Below are positions 6,480 through 12,455 of a stretch of DNA of 12,455 bases, piece after piece. Origin of the DNA: Bacteroidota bacterium (GTDB lineage Bacteria > Bacteroidota > Rhodothermia > Rhodothermales > Rubricoccaceae); assembly GCA_022564455.1 (NCBI GenBank), contig JADFLK010000015.1:1-12455 (forward strand), read 5' to 3'. Positions within the stretch are counted from its first letter, which is position 1; every line of letters begins with the position of its first letter. The notes under the pieces are model-generated. The model ran no database searches, was not told where the DNA came from, and saw only the letters and a program-made list of their open reading frames with translations. The translations under genes and the position numbers were made by a program.

Positions 6480-8636
6480 TCAGTAGTGAAATCTACCGCT
6501 GGGTCGTGCATCCTCCGCTCTGGAATCCGGTGCCTCTCGCGCAAGTGCATAGGCCTGCCTCACGTTTTGCAACCACGCAACAAGTTGACTTTCGGCTGCC
6601 TGAACCTGGCCGGGCGGAAGCTCGCCGGCAATGTCGCGACGCTCACCCGGATCATCGGCGGTGTTGAATACGCGCATCGGGCGTCGGCGATACTCATACA
6701 AATACTTATGGCTCCCCATCCGGAGCGCAACGCCCATGTATCCATTCTTGCATGCATGAAAGAGCAAGCGGTCTGCCTGGCTATCAGCCAGGAAAGACCG
6801 GCCTGGAGGCATTCTCCCTTCCCACGACAGGTTGAGCACATCCGCAACCGTAGGCACAAGATCTATCAGCTGCCGCGGTCCCCGTATCCTCCGCCCTTTC
6901 GGGAAAACGATAGGGTTGTACATCATCGCCGGAATTCTAAGTGCTTCATCCCAGATTACATTTCCGTGTGTCGTCAGGCCGTGCTCGCCGAACGCTTCGC
7001 CGTGGTCGGAGACGATCAGGAACAGGGTGGAATCAAGCAGACCTCGTTCTGCAAAGCCGTTGAAAAGGTCGCGAACGAAGGCATCTGTGTATGCAACAGC
7101 ATCGTAGTAGTTATTGAGTTCATCATCCCAGGGAGCCAATCCAAGACGTGGCGCACTAGCCGGCACGTCGTAGGGGTGATGCGAGGTGAGCGTCAGCATT
7201 CCCATGAAGAAGGGATCTTCCTCTTCAACCGCTCTATCCACCCAGGACATCACCTCTGCCAGCACAACTCTGTCCTCATACCCAAAGTACTTTTTGGGCT
7301 CGAAGCCCTCCGTAGCATAGTCGCCGTCTCCGAAGTACTCTCCAAATCCAAGGTTGGCGAGGATCATGTCCTTGCGCTCGAAGGCTAGCGTTGCGGGCGT
7401 AAAAAAAGCTGATTTGTAGCCATGCTCAGATAGAAGCGACGGCAATCCCAGCGCGGGGATACCTCCTGGAAGCGCTTCCACAATGTCCGAATCCACGCTT
7501 GGCGGAATACCCGCAAACGCGGAAACCAACGCTTTGTTGGTGTACGGCGTTGTCGTGAACATGTCCTCGACGACGAGCGCATGAGCAGAAAGAGAGTCGA
7601 GGAAAGGAGTGGTTGGCAACTCGGGGTTGTATGGAGTCAGCGCATCAGCCCTCACAGATTCCATCACAATTACAACCACGTTCATGGTGCGTGTACTATC
7701 CGTAACCACGAGGCGTGTATCTCGCAGGTCGTACGGATTTTCGTGGCTTCCCGTCATTGCCAAGACATCTTCATTCCAATTGGCGTCTTCCCATACCATC
7801 GTTGCCAGGCGAACGACACTGCTTTCCGGGTATAGGTCGCTGTCTTGTACAGGAACGATGGCCAGCAGGGCCAGGGTTGGTAGGCATACTCCCAGAACTG
7901 CACTTAATGGGAGCCTTTTTCTGAACGACGCTTTGTAGCGAGAAAAGGTGAGCCGAAAGACCAGGGGTGATAGCCCAACGGCAAAAGGAATCGCCAGTAT
8001 GACACCACGAGCCGGGGTGAGTTCGCTGAGCAGGATGGGCGTCAGCCCCAGAGGGTTGGCAAGGAACTCCCGAAGTGCGAAGTAACCGCCTCTCCCCCCT
8101 GTTCCCACCAGGACGCTAATGTCGGCTACAGTAATAATGGCAAGTGATACGACGACCACGTGCAGCAAAAGCAGTACGCACGTACGCAATACCTTTGTCT
8201 CTGCCGAAACCGACAGCGCGAGAGCAATCGTCGCGGCCAACCCAAGCACTACAAGACTATCTGTCTTCAAAAAACCGACCAAACGCCAGTCGAGCCAACC
8301 CGTAACCCACCAGGGCAACACGAGGCCGAGAACCAGTGCGCCCACGAGCACGACGAGCAACGCCGAGATGGTGGCAGGCCATGTAGCGTGGCCAAGCGTT
8401 CGGCCGCGAACGACAAACCAGACCAGAACTGCGGCCAGACACAGCGCAACGGGTACAGGTGCATCAATCCACAACGCACTTCGGATGTCAGCAATCCCAT
8501 GACCTCTGGCAACGGAGAACTCCAGCATCCGGCCAAAACAGAGCAGGATGGAAACAGGAACGAACGTTAGTATGAGACACTTCGCGTCTGCTGAGCGAAG
8601 AGCCTGGCGGTGCGGATGGAAGCGACTAATATGCAC
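6480..8636 (-). CDS. Membrane-anchored phosphotransferase/sulfatase (LTA synthase-like, alkaline phosphatase superfamily)
   Basis: A 718-residue membrane protein. About seven hydrophobic segments fill residues 18-263, followed by an extracytoplasmic catalytic domain of the sulfatase family (PF00884-type, about 318-690). Visible active-site features are MNVVVIVMES with metal ligand Glu326, the nucleophile candidate Thr366 in TPYTNKALVSAF, a His pair in TSHHPYD (486-487), SDHGEAFGEHG with Asp544/His545, and His557. A threonine nucleophile rather than the CxPxR motif of true sulfatases favours a phosphoglycerol or phosphoethanolamine transferase that modifies lipids or glycans outside the membrane. 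The start is a GTG at 8636 with no clear Shine-Dalgarno sequence; it precedes the first membrane helix, which fits. It lies between pilin genes but is separated from the 8827-9252 gene by a terminator. Lack of any lipoteichoic acid in this kind of bacterium argues against literal LTA synthesis. Confidence 0.88.
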   Translation of the reverse strand: MHISRFHPHRQALRSADAKCLILTFVPVSILLCFGRMLEFSVARGHGIADIRSALWIDAPVPVALCLAAVLVWFVVRGRTLGHATWPATISALLVVLVGALVLGLVLPWWVTGWLDWRLVGFLKTDSLVVLGLAATIALALSVSAETKVLRTCVLLLLHVVVVSLAIITVADISVLVGTGGRGGYFALREFLANPLGLTPILLSELTPARGVILAIPFAVGLSPLVFRLTFSRYKASFRKRLPLSAVLGVCLPTLALLAIVPVQDSDLYPESSVVRLATMVWEDANWNEDVLAMTGSHENPYDLRDTRLVVTDSTRTMNVVVIVMESVRADALTPYNPELPTTPFLDSLSAHALVVEDMFTTTPYTNKALVSAFAGIPPSVDSDIVEALPGGIPALGLPSLLSEHGYKSAFFTPATLAFERKDMILANLGFGEYFGDGDYATEGFEPKKYFGYEDRVVLAEVMSWVDRAVEEEDPFFMGMLTLTSHHPYDVPASAPRLGLAPWDDELNNYYDAVAYTDAFVRDLFNGFAERGLLDSTLFLIVSDHGEAFGEHGLTTHGNVIWDEALRIPAMMYNPIVFPKGRRIRGPRQLIDLVPTVADVLNLSWEGRMPPGRSFLADSQADRLLFHACKNGYMGVALRMGSHKYLYEYRRRPMRVFNTADDPGERRDIAGELPPGQVQAAESQLVAWLQNVRQAYALAREAPDSRAEDARPSGRFHY

Positions 8637-8721
8637 GAGCAGGGAGGACTGTGCCTTTTGTGAATGCGAGCCCTTGCGTTCGTATATCGTCCGGAACCGT
8701 AACGACCATTAGCAATGGCAC

Positions 8722-8769
8722 AAAAAGGCAGCACCCCCGCCAGGCACAAGGCCCGACGAGGGTGCCGCC
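8722..8769 (-). terminator. Intrinsic terminator of the pilin-like gene 8827-9252
   Basis: On the minus strand GGCGGCACCC (8769-8760) pairs with GGGTGCTGCC (8736-8727) with a single wobble. The intervening bases can pair further (GTCGGGC with GCCTGGC, using wobbles). A run of five T (8726-8722) follows immediately. It lies 58 bases after the pilin stop, so the pilin transcript should end here rather than enter the phosphotransferase gene. Confidence 0.82.
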
Positions 8770-8826
8770 AAGTCCTAACAGCCTTACCGGGCTGCAATCG
8801 AACTTTAGGCTACAAGCTGCTCATTA

Positions 8827-9252
8827 CTAGCAGATAGGAGCAGTGGTCGGGTTGACTTCCGTCGTAATGTCCTCAGGCCTTGTGCCCTCGACCTTCACGT
8901 AAACGTTGTTGTCGTTTGGCGATAGGCTGGTACCCGAGATCATTACACACGCTGCGGCAGGTGTGCCGAGGCTGTACGATGCGTTCAGGTTTGTGTACGT
9001 GTTATCAGACACCGAGTAGCCAATGGCCTCGAAGGAGACGCCGGAAAAGTCGCCGCTTGTCGAAGGACCACCGAATGCCTGAGGCTTAAGCGCCCACGCC
9101 TGGATGTCGGATGCGATGCGAACACCGTCGTTAACCATCGCGTCTGCGTTGGCCTTTTTCTGGTTTTCGCCGAATGCCTGGATACCGACTACGACGGCGA
9201 GGCCGACGATAACGATACCGAGGACGAGGAGGAGCAATTGCTGCTGACCCAT
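8827..9252 (-). CDS. Pilin-like MGQQQ protein, monocistronic; candidate major subunit
   Basis: A 141-residue protein with the same Met-Gly plus QQQ start and hydrophobic helix (about 5-27) as the gene at 5788-6210. The following helix (NADAMVNDGVRIA...QAWALKPQAFGG) is also strongly shared. The globular half differs and carries two cysteines: one in AACVMISG, one as the last residue (TTAPIC). They could form the C-terminal disulfide loop typical of many pilins. AGAGG lies upstream of the ATG at 9252, giving this gene the clearest ribosome site of the three. It has its own promoter candidate (9388-9403) and intrinsic terminator (8722-8769). A single-gene unit with strong expression signals fits a main filament subunit, which is my inference. 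Alternatively it is an independent surface protein. Confidence 0.83.
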   Translation of the reverse strand: MGQQQLLLLVLGIVIVGLAVVVGIQAFGENQKKANADAMVNDGVRIASDIQAWALKPQAFGGPSTSGDFSGVSFEAIGYSVSDNTYTNLNASYSLGTPAAACVMISGTSLSPNDNNVYVKVEGTRPEDITTEVNPTTAPIC

Positions 9253-9287
9253 TGGAGTTACCTCTGATTGGTTGGTTAATGCTGGGG

Positions 9288-9324
9288 TCGCGGGAGCGCC
9301 CCTTGGGATGAGTCGCTCCCACGA
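9288..9324 (-). repeat. Stable hairpin in the 5' leader of the pilin-like gene 8827-9252
   Basis: TCGCGGGAGCG (9288-9298) pairs with CGCTCCCACGA (9314-9324) with one mismatch, leaving a 15-base loop. A second small stem (CGGCC/GGCCG, 9352-9356 and 9363-9367) lies further upstream in the same leader. Together they would structure the leader RNA of the pilin transcript. I compared the leader with the c-di-GMP GEMM riboswitch pattern and found no convincing match. Confidence 0.5.
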
Positions 9325-9387
9325 GGGGGCCTCGAGGGAAGCGCATGAACCCGGCCTTACGGGGCCGAATGCATGTGCCCTCCCCTA

Positions 9388-9403
9388 AGCATCCTCTGTG
9401 CCT
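9388..9403 (-). promoter_or_regulatory. Weaker sigma-54 type -24/-12 candidate for the pilin-like gene 8827-9252
   Basis: Read on the minus strand, AGGCACAGAGGATGCT matches 9 of the 12 defined sigma-54 consensus positions, including GGCAC and TGC with exact GG-to-GC spacing. Transcription would start about 125 bases before the ATG at 9252, similar in layout to the other pilin promoter candidate. The match is weaker, so confidence rests partly on the pair. The rest of the divergent region 9253-9697 has leader hairpins and no further gene; I saw no clear promoter for the plus-strand gene at 9698. Confidence 0.35.
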
Positions 9404-9697
9404 TTGCCAACGCGCACCCACTCCTGCCACTTTTCAGTTGCCGAGTTTGAAACCGTAACCCACTTCGAGGCCGTCATCTGTATCATTTATTTGCTGAAAA
9501 GCGAGTCTCTATACCGAAAATGCCCGTATGGGAGAAGCTCGCCTTCTTACCCCGAACTGGTTCCTTTCGTAATCCGACGGGCTCCATCCTTCCGCTTTAC
9601 GTCGTCGCGGACGGAACCATCAACGTGCTTGGCCGTGCCTTCCGTAGCTTCAGCATGCCATCCAGATATCTCCACTCACACTCAAACAGACCTCACG

Positions 9698-10144
9698 ATG
9701 AACAAAGATTCGTTCCGCGAAGACGCAACACGCCTAGCTGATACAACTCGCGAAAAAGCCGCCGAGACCTTTCAGGAGATCAAGCTGGCCGGCAACCAAC
9801 TCGTGGACAAGCTGCGAGAACTCGTAGAGGAAGGGAACGTGCGGCGGATTGTCCTCAAGAAGGACAATCGGGTTCTCTTCGAGCTGCCCCTTACCGTTGG
9901 CGTAGGCGCCGGGGCCGCTGCCGTCCTCGTTTCCCCCATGCTGGCCGCCGTCGGGGCCGTGGCCGCGCTGGTCTCGGATGTAACGCTGGTTGTGGAACGC
10001 GACGACAGCCCGCCCCCCCCCGCAGACTTGCGGGATAGCGGGGAAACCTCCACAATAACCGATGAATCGGCCTTAGACCAATCGGCCTTAGACCAATCGG
10101 CCTCAGACGGAGAAACCACTGAGGATGCCACTGAGGATGCCTGA
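9698..10144 (+). CDS. DUF4342 domain protein with acidic repeat tail
   Basis: A 148-residue protein starting at the ATG at 9698 (MNKDSFRED); the same frame stays open upstream to 9398 but that part has no protein-like character. Residues about 15-60 are an amphipathic helical stretch with the family signature LVDKLRELVEEGNVRRIVLKK. A short beta strand (VLFELPLTVG) follows, then a hydrophobic, Ala/Val/Gly-rich segment (about 68-98), and the domain ends VTLVVERDD. That order matches DUF4342, a family of unknown function often found with ubiquitin-like or shock-related small proteins. The tail from about 105 is Pro-rich and then acidic, built from in-frame DNA repeats (ALDQS and TEDA units), so its length probably varies between strains. 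The final bases overlap the start of the next gene, which suggests translational coupling. Confidence 0.8.
   Translation: MNKDSFREDATRLADTTREKAAETFQEIKLAGNQLVDKLRELVEEGNVRRIVLKKDNRVLFELPLTVGVGAGAAAVLVSPMLAAVGAVAALVSDVTLVVERDDSPPPPADLRDSGETSTITDESALDQSALDQSASDGETTEDATEDA
10065..10109 (+). repeat. Three 15-base in-frame tandem repeats in the DUF4342 tail
   Basis: The units begin at 10065, 10080 and 10095. The first two are identical (AATCGGCCTTAGACC) and the third differs at two positions. They encode the repeated SALDQ segment. Because 15 is a multiple of 3, gain or loss of a unit keeps the frame. Confidence 0.9.
10118..10141 (+). repeat. 12-base tandem duplication across the DUF4342/TIGR02757 junction
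   Basis: ACTGAGGATGCC occurs twice in tandem (10118-10129 and 10130-10141). Each copy carries an ATG preceded by GAGG, so the duplication gives the downstream gene two start candidates (10125 and 10137) while adding a TEDA unit to the upstream protein. Confidence 0.88.
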
Positions 10145-10949
10145 GCGCCTCAGCCCCGTACCTGCAAGCGAGCTACCAGATTACCTGGAGGATTTCGTCG
10201 CTCGCTACGAACGCCCGGCCTTCATTGCCGACGACCCCATTGCCTTTCCCCACGCTTTCGACGACCCACGCGACCAGGAAGTGATTGGCCTGTTCGCCGC
10301 GCTGCTGGCATGGGGGCGGCGAGCAACCATCCTGAACAAGCTCGCCGAGCTAACAGAGCGCATGGACTTCAAGCCCCATGCGTTCGTTCGGGGCTTCAGC
10401 CCGGAGCGCGATGCGGAACGGCTGGCTTCTTTCAAACACCGCACCTTTCAGCCGGACGACGCGGTGGCACTGGTGAAGGCGCTCCAGGCGGTACTCCACG
10501 ACTACGGATCGCTGGAGAAGCTGTTCGCGGCCTCCCTCCCAGTGAATGCGAAGCACATCGGCCCCGCCATCCAGGGGTTTTCGGACACCCTGCTGTCCAT
10601 TGTTCCCGAGACGCCTCAGCGCATGAGGAAGCACCTCCCGCGCCCTTCTACCGGCAGCGCGTGCAAGCGGTTGGCGTTGTACGCACGGTGGATGGTGCGG
10701 CCAGGGCCCGTAGACCTGGGGCTATGGTCGTCGGTATCCCCAGCCCAACTCGTTTTGCCGCTGGATGTGCATACCGGCCGGCAGGCTCGGGCGCTGGGCC
10801 TTCTGGAACGGAAACAGGACGACTGGAAGGCCACGCTCGAACTCACGGAACGATGCCGGGCGCTGTGCGCAAACGATCCGGCACGGTACGATTTTGCCCT
10901 GTTCGGGCTCGGCGCGTACGAAGGAAAAAAGATTCCAGCCGAGGTCTGA
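10125..10949 (+). CDS. TIGR02757 / DUF2400 family protein
   Basis: Full-length family member (274 aa from ATG 10125, or 270 from ATG 10137; both sit in a 12-base duplication and both overlap the DUF4342 stop). Family motifs are present in order: DDPIAFPHAF (36-45), LFAALLAWGRR (56-66), GSACKRLALYARWMVR (177-192), LPLDVHTGRQARALGL (211-226) and YDFALFGLG (255-263). The order GSACKR, then LDVHTGR.A..LGL, resembles helix-hairpin-helix DNA glycosylases (Lys181 and Asp214 in the right places), so a role in DNA repair or nucleic-acid binding is my inference; the family has no established function that I can cite. It probably forms a two-gene operon with DUF4342. Confidence 0.88.
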   Translation: MPLRMPERLSPVPASELPDYLEDFVARYERPAFIADDPIAFPHAFDDPRDQEVIGLFAALLAWGRRATILNKLAELTERMDFKPHAFVRGFSPERDAERLASFKHRTFQPDDAVALVKALQAVLHDYGSLEKLFAASLPVNAKHIGPAIQGFSDTLLSIVPETPQRMRKHLPRPSTGSACKRLALYARWMVRPGPVDLGLWSSVSPAQLVLPLDVHTGRQARALGLLERKQDDWKATLELTERCRALCANDPARYDFALFGLGAYEGKKIPAEV

Positions 10950-10956
10950 ATGGTAT

Positions 10957-11212
10957 GCTTGGGTTGGAAGGTTGCAGGTTAGAAGGTTGCAGATTTCAGG
11001 CTTGATGGTTGCAGATTGGAGGTTGCAGATTGGAAGGTTGGGAGGTTGAAGATTGAAAGGTTGACTTGCCGACTCGTAATAACTCCCCAAAATCTGAATC
11101 CCCATATCCAATATTCCATTTCCGATATCCAAAACTCCAAATCCCAAAGGGCTCATTCTTTCAAACCTGCAACCTTCAATCTGCAACCTACAAACCTAAC
11201 TTCATCCTTCAG
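10957..11212. repeat. Degenerate 7-8 bp unit repeat element forming a large inverted repeat
   Basis: The whole gap between the convergent TIGR02757 and dnaJ genes consists of short degenerate units. On the left (10957-11063) they read like AGGTTGC, AGATTGG and AAGGTTG on the plus strand. On the right (11083-11212) the same style of unit appears on the minus strand (TTTGGGA, TTTGGAG, TATTGGA, GGTTGCAGATTG). Perfect inverted matches include GAAGGTTGCAGGTT (10967-10980 against 11164-11177) and GGTTGCAGATTG (11007-11018 and 11021-11032 against 11177-11188). The transcript from either side could fold into one long, imperfect hairpin. The composition is strikingly AT-richer than the genes. Function is unknown; a bidirectional terminator or a non-autonomous repeat family are the main options. 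It contains no real gene. Confidence 0.85.
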
Positions 11213-11216
11213 ACCC

Positions 11217-12413
11217 CTAGCCTTCCCGGAACGCATCCCGCACGCGGCTGAAGAACGACTTGCCTTTCGCGTAGTTTTGCGGCTTCGGCTGGAAGGGCTC
11301 CTCAAAGCGCAGCGTTCCCATCAGTTCCTTCAGCTCGGGCGAAAGATTCTGGGGGGTCCAAACGTGGACGCGCACCATCTGGTCGCCCCGGCGGCTGCCG
11401 CCTCCAAGCTCCGGGATTCCTCGCCCGCGCATCCGCAGCACACGGCCGCCCTGGATGCCCGCATCAATTTGGAGCTTTGCGCGGCCTTTAAGCGTGGGCA
11501 CTTCTACCTCGGTACCGAGGGAGGCGTCAGGCATGGAGAGGTAGAGATCGTAAAATATGTCGAGGCCATCGCGCGTAAAAAACTCGTGGGGCTTCTCCTC
11601 AATTTCCACGCGGAGGTTACCGGCCGGGCCGCGACGCAAACCAGCGTTGCCTGCACCACGAATTTGCAAATAGTGGCCATGGCCTACGCCCGCAGGCACC
11701 TCTATCGTGATCGTCTCTTCACCTTTCACGCGTCCATTGCCGTGACACACGGTGCATTTTTCGGTGATGGTGCGCCCCTCGCCCTGGCACATGGGGCACG
11801 GCTGCACGTTTACAAACTGGCCGAAGAACGAATTGGAAACCTGCCTAAGTTCGCCCGAGCCGCCGCATGTGGTGCACGACTCGTATCCGTCCATACCCTG
11901 CTCGGCGCCCGAGCCCTTGCAATGCTCACACTCGGTGAACTTGCGCATCTTCAGTTTCCGCTCTGCCCCCTCGGCGATTTCTTCCAGCGAGAGGCTCAGG
12001 CGAACGCGCAGGTCGGAACCGGGGCGTCCCTGGCCTCGCCGCCGCCTTGTGCGGCCGAATACGTCATCGAAGCCGCCGGCCGCATTGCCTCCACCACCAA
12101 ATATGTCGGAGAAGGCTGAAAAAATGTCCGAGATGTCGGTGAAGCCCGGCCCTCCGCCCGATCCGCCGGCCGCACCGCCGAGCCCAGCCCTCCCAAAGCG
12201 GTCGTAGCGCGCGCGCTTATCGGGGTCGGAGAGGGCTTCGTAGGCCTCAGCGGCCTCCTTGAACATGGCCTCAGCCTCTGCATCGCCCGGATTTCGATCC
12301 GGGTGATACTTCATGGCCATCTTTCGATACGCCTTCTTGATCTCGGCGGGCGCGGCCGTCCGAGTTACCCCAAGCACGTCGTAGTAATCGCGGGTCGATG
12401 TGTCGATCGGCAT
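11217..12413 (-). CDS. dnaJ: Molecular chaperone DnaJ (class A Hsp40)
   Basis: Co-chaperone that delivers unfolded substrates to DnaK and stimulates its ATPase activity in the cytoplasm. The 398 residues contain, in order, the J domain (about 9-72, [12 protein letters not shown] at 37-39), a Gly/Phe-rich linker (about 73-120), a basic stretch, and a zinc-finger domain with all four CxxCxGxG motifs: CEHC (162-165), CTTC (180-183), CPMC (206-209) and CTVC (220-223). Two C-terminal beta-sandwich substrate domains follow, up to about residue 355. Length and domain order are complete and normal. ATG 12413 is supported by the J-domain position; no clear ribosome site precedes it. The 42 bases upstream to the window edge are too few to show whether grpE is the next gene, as it often is. 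Confidence 0.97.
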   Translation of the reverse strand: MPIDTSTRDYYDVLGVTRTAAPAEIKKAYRKMAMKYHPDRNPGDAEAEAMFKEAAEAYEALSDPDKRARYDRFGRAGLGGAAGGSGGGPGFTDISDIFSAFSDIFGGGGNAAGGFDDVFGRTRRRRGQGRPGSDLRVRLSLSLEEIAEGAERKLKMRKFTECEHCKGSGAEQGMDGYESCTTCGGSGELRQVSNSFFGQFVNVQPCPMCQGEGRTITEKCTVCHGNGRVKGEETITIEVPAGVGHGHYLQIRGAGNAGLRRGPAGNLRVEIEEKPHEFFTRDGLDIFYDLYLSMPDASLGTEVEVPTLKGRAKLQIDAGIQGGRVLRMRGRGIPELGGGSRRGDQMVRVHVWTPQNLSPELKELMGTLRFEEPFQPKPQNYAKGKSFFSRVRDAFREG

Positions 12414-12455
12414 GTCGGGGGGTGTAATCAGCGAAGAGGCTGTTGATATACTACG

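Noticed and set aside
6453..7388. Plus-strand open frame of about 311 codons
   Set aside because: It is antisense to the phosphotransferase, whose motifs and length are convincing, and its own protein has no recognisable domain.
9253..9420. c-di-GMP (GEMM) riboswitch before the pilin-like gene
   Set aside because: Only a short GGCAAA-like string was found; the rest of the conserved core is missing.
9398..9697. 100-residue N-terminal extension of the DUF4342 gene
   Set aside because: The extension is not protein-like and overlaps the promoter region; the DUF4342 domain begins naturally after the ATG at 9698.
10722..11186. Minus-strand open frame with NLQ/CNL-rich peptide
   Set aside because: The peptide repeats come from the degenerate heptamers, and the remainder is antisense to the TIGR02757 gene.
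10957..11212. CRISPR array
   Set aside because: The units are 7-8 bases, drift in sequence, have no spacers of even length and change orientation in the middle.
11016..12119. Long plus-strand open frame (about 367 codons) across the repeat element and opposite dnaJ
   Set aside because: Its first part is translated repeat and the rest is the antisense of a complete, clearly recognised dnaJ gene.

Overview
The window looks like chromosomal DNA of a moderately GC-rich bacterium, probably from the Rhodothermota/Bacteroidota side of the tree. Three things point there: pilin-like proteins starting MGQQQLLLLV (a family I associate with Rhodothermota and related FCB bacteria), weak or absent Shine-Dalgarno sequences before most genes, and general protein similarity. 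The assignment is inference, since the window has no rRNA or marker gene.

Layout. (1) Positions 1-1825 are accessory: an integron attC-like 3' core (94-100) lies just before a DUF4041 + GIY-YIG (T5orf172/MUG113-type) gene that is broken by a frameshift near 1329-1338, followed by about 290 bases without a gene. (2) Positions 1826-6210 form a minus-strand cluster, read right to left: two small pilin-like genes, a PilC/GspF inner-membrane platform protein and a PilB/GspE assembly ATPase. A sigma-54-like -24/-12 element lies upstream. (3) Positions 6480-8636 encode a membrane-anchored phosphotransferase/sulfatase of the LTA-synthase-like type. (4) Positions 8827-9252 encode a third, closely related pilin-like protein with its own intrinsic terminator and its own weaker sigma-54-like element; it may be the main subunit. 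(5) Positions 9698-10949 on the plus strand carry a DUF4342 protein overlapping a TIGR02757/DUF2400 protein. (6) Positions 10957-11212 hold a repeat element made of degenerate 7-8 bp units arranged as a large inverted repeat. It fills the gap between the convergent TIGR02757 and dnaJ genes. (7) Positions 11217-12413 encode a complete DnaJ chaperone.

The central theme is a type IV pilus-like machine. PilB would power subunit insertion and PilC would be the membrane platform. The three MGQQQ proteins would be the filament subunits, but they depart from classical pilins: the leader is only Met-Gly, the glutamate at mature position 5 is absent, and the N-terminal helix is held almost unchanged by purifying selection. 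The phosphotransferase between the pilin genes could decorate the envelope or the filament; this is unproven. The unusual filament system and the inverted repeat element are the parts most worth following up.
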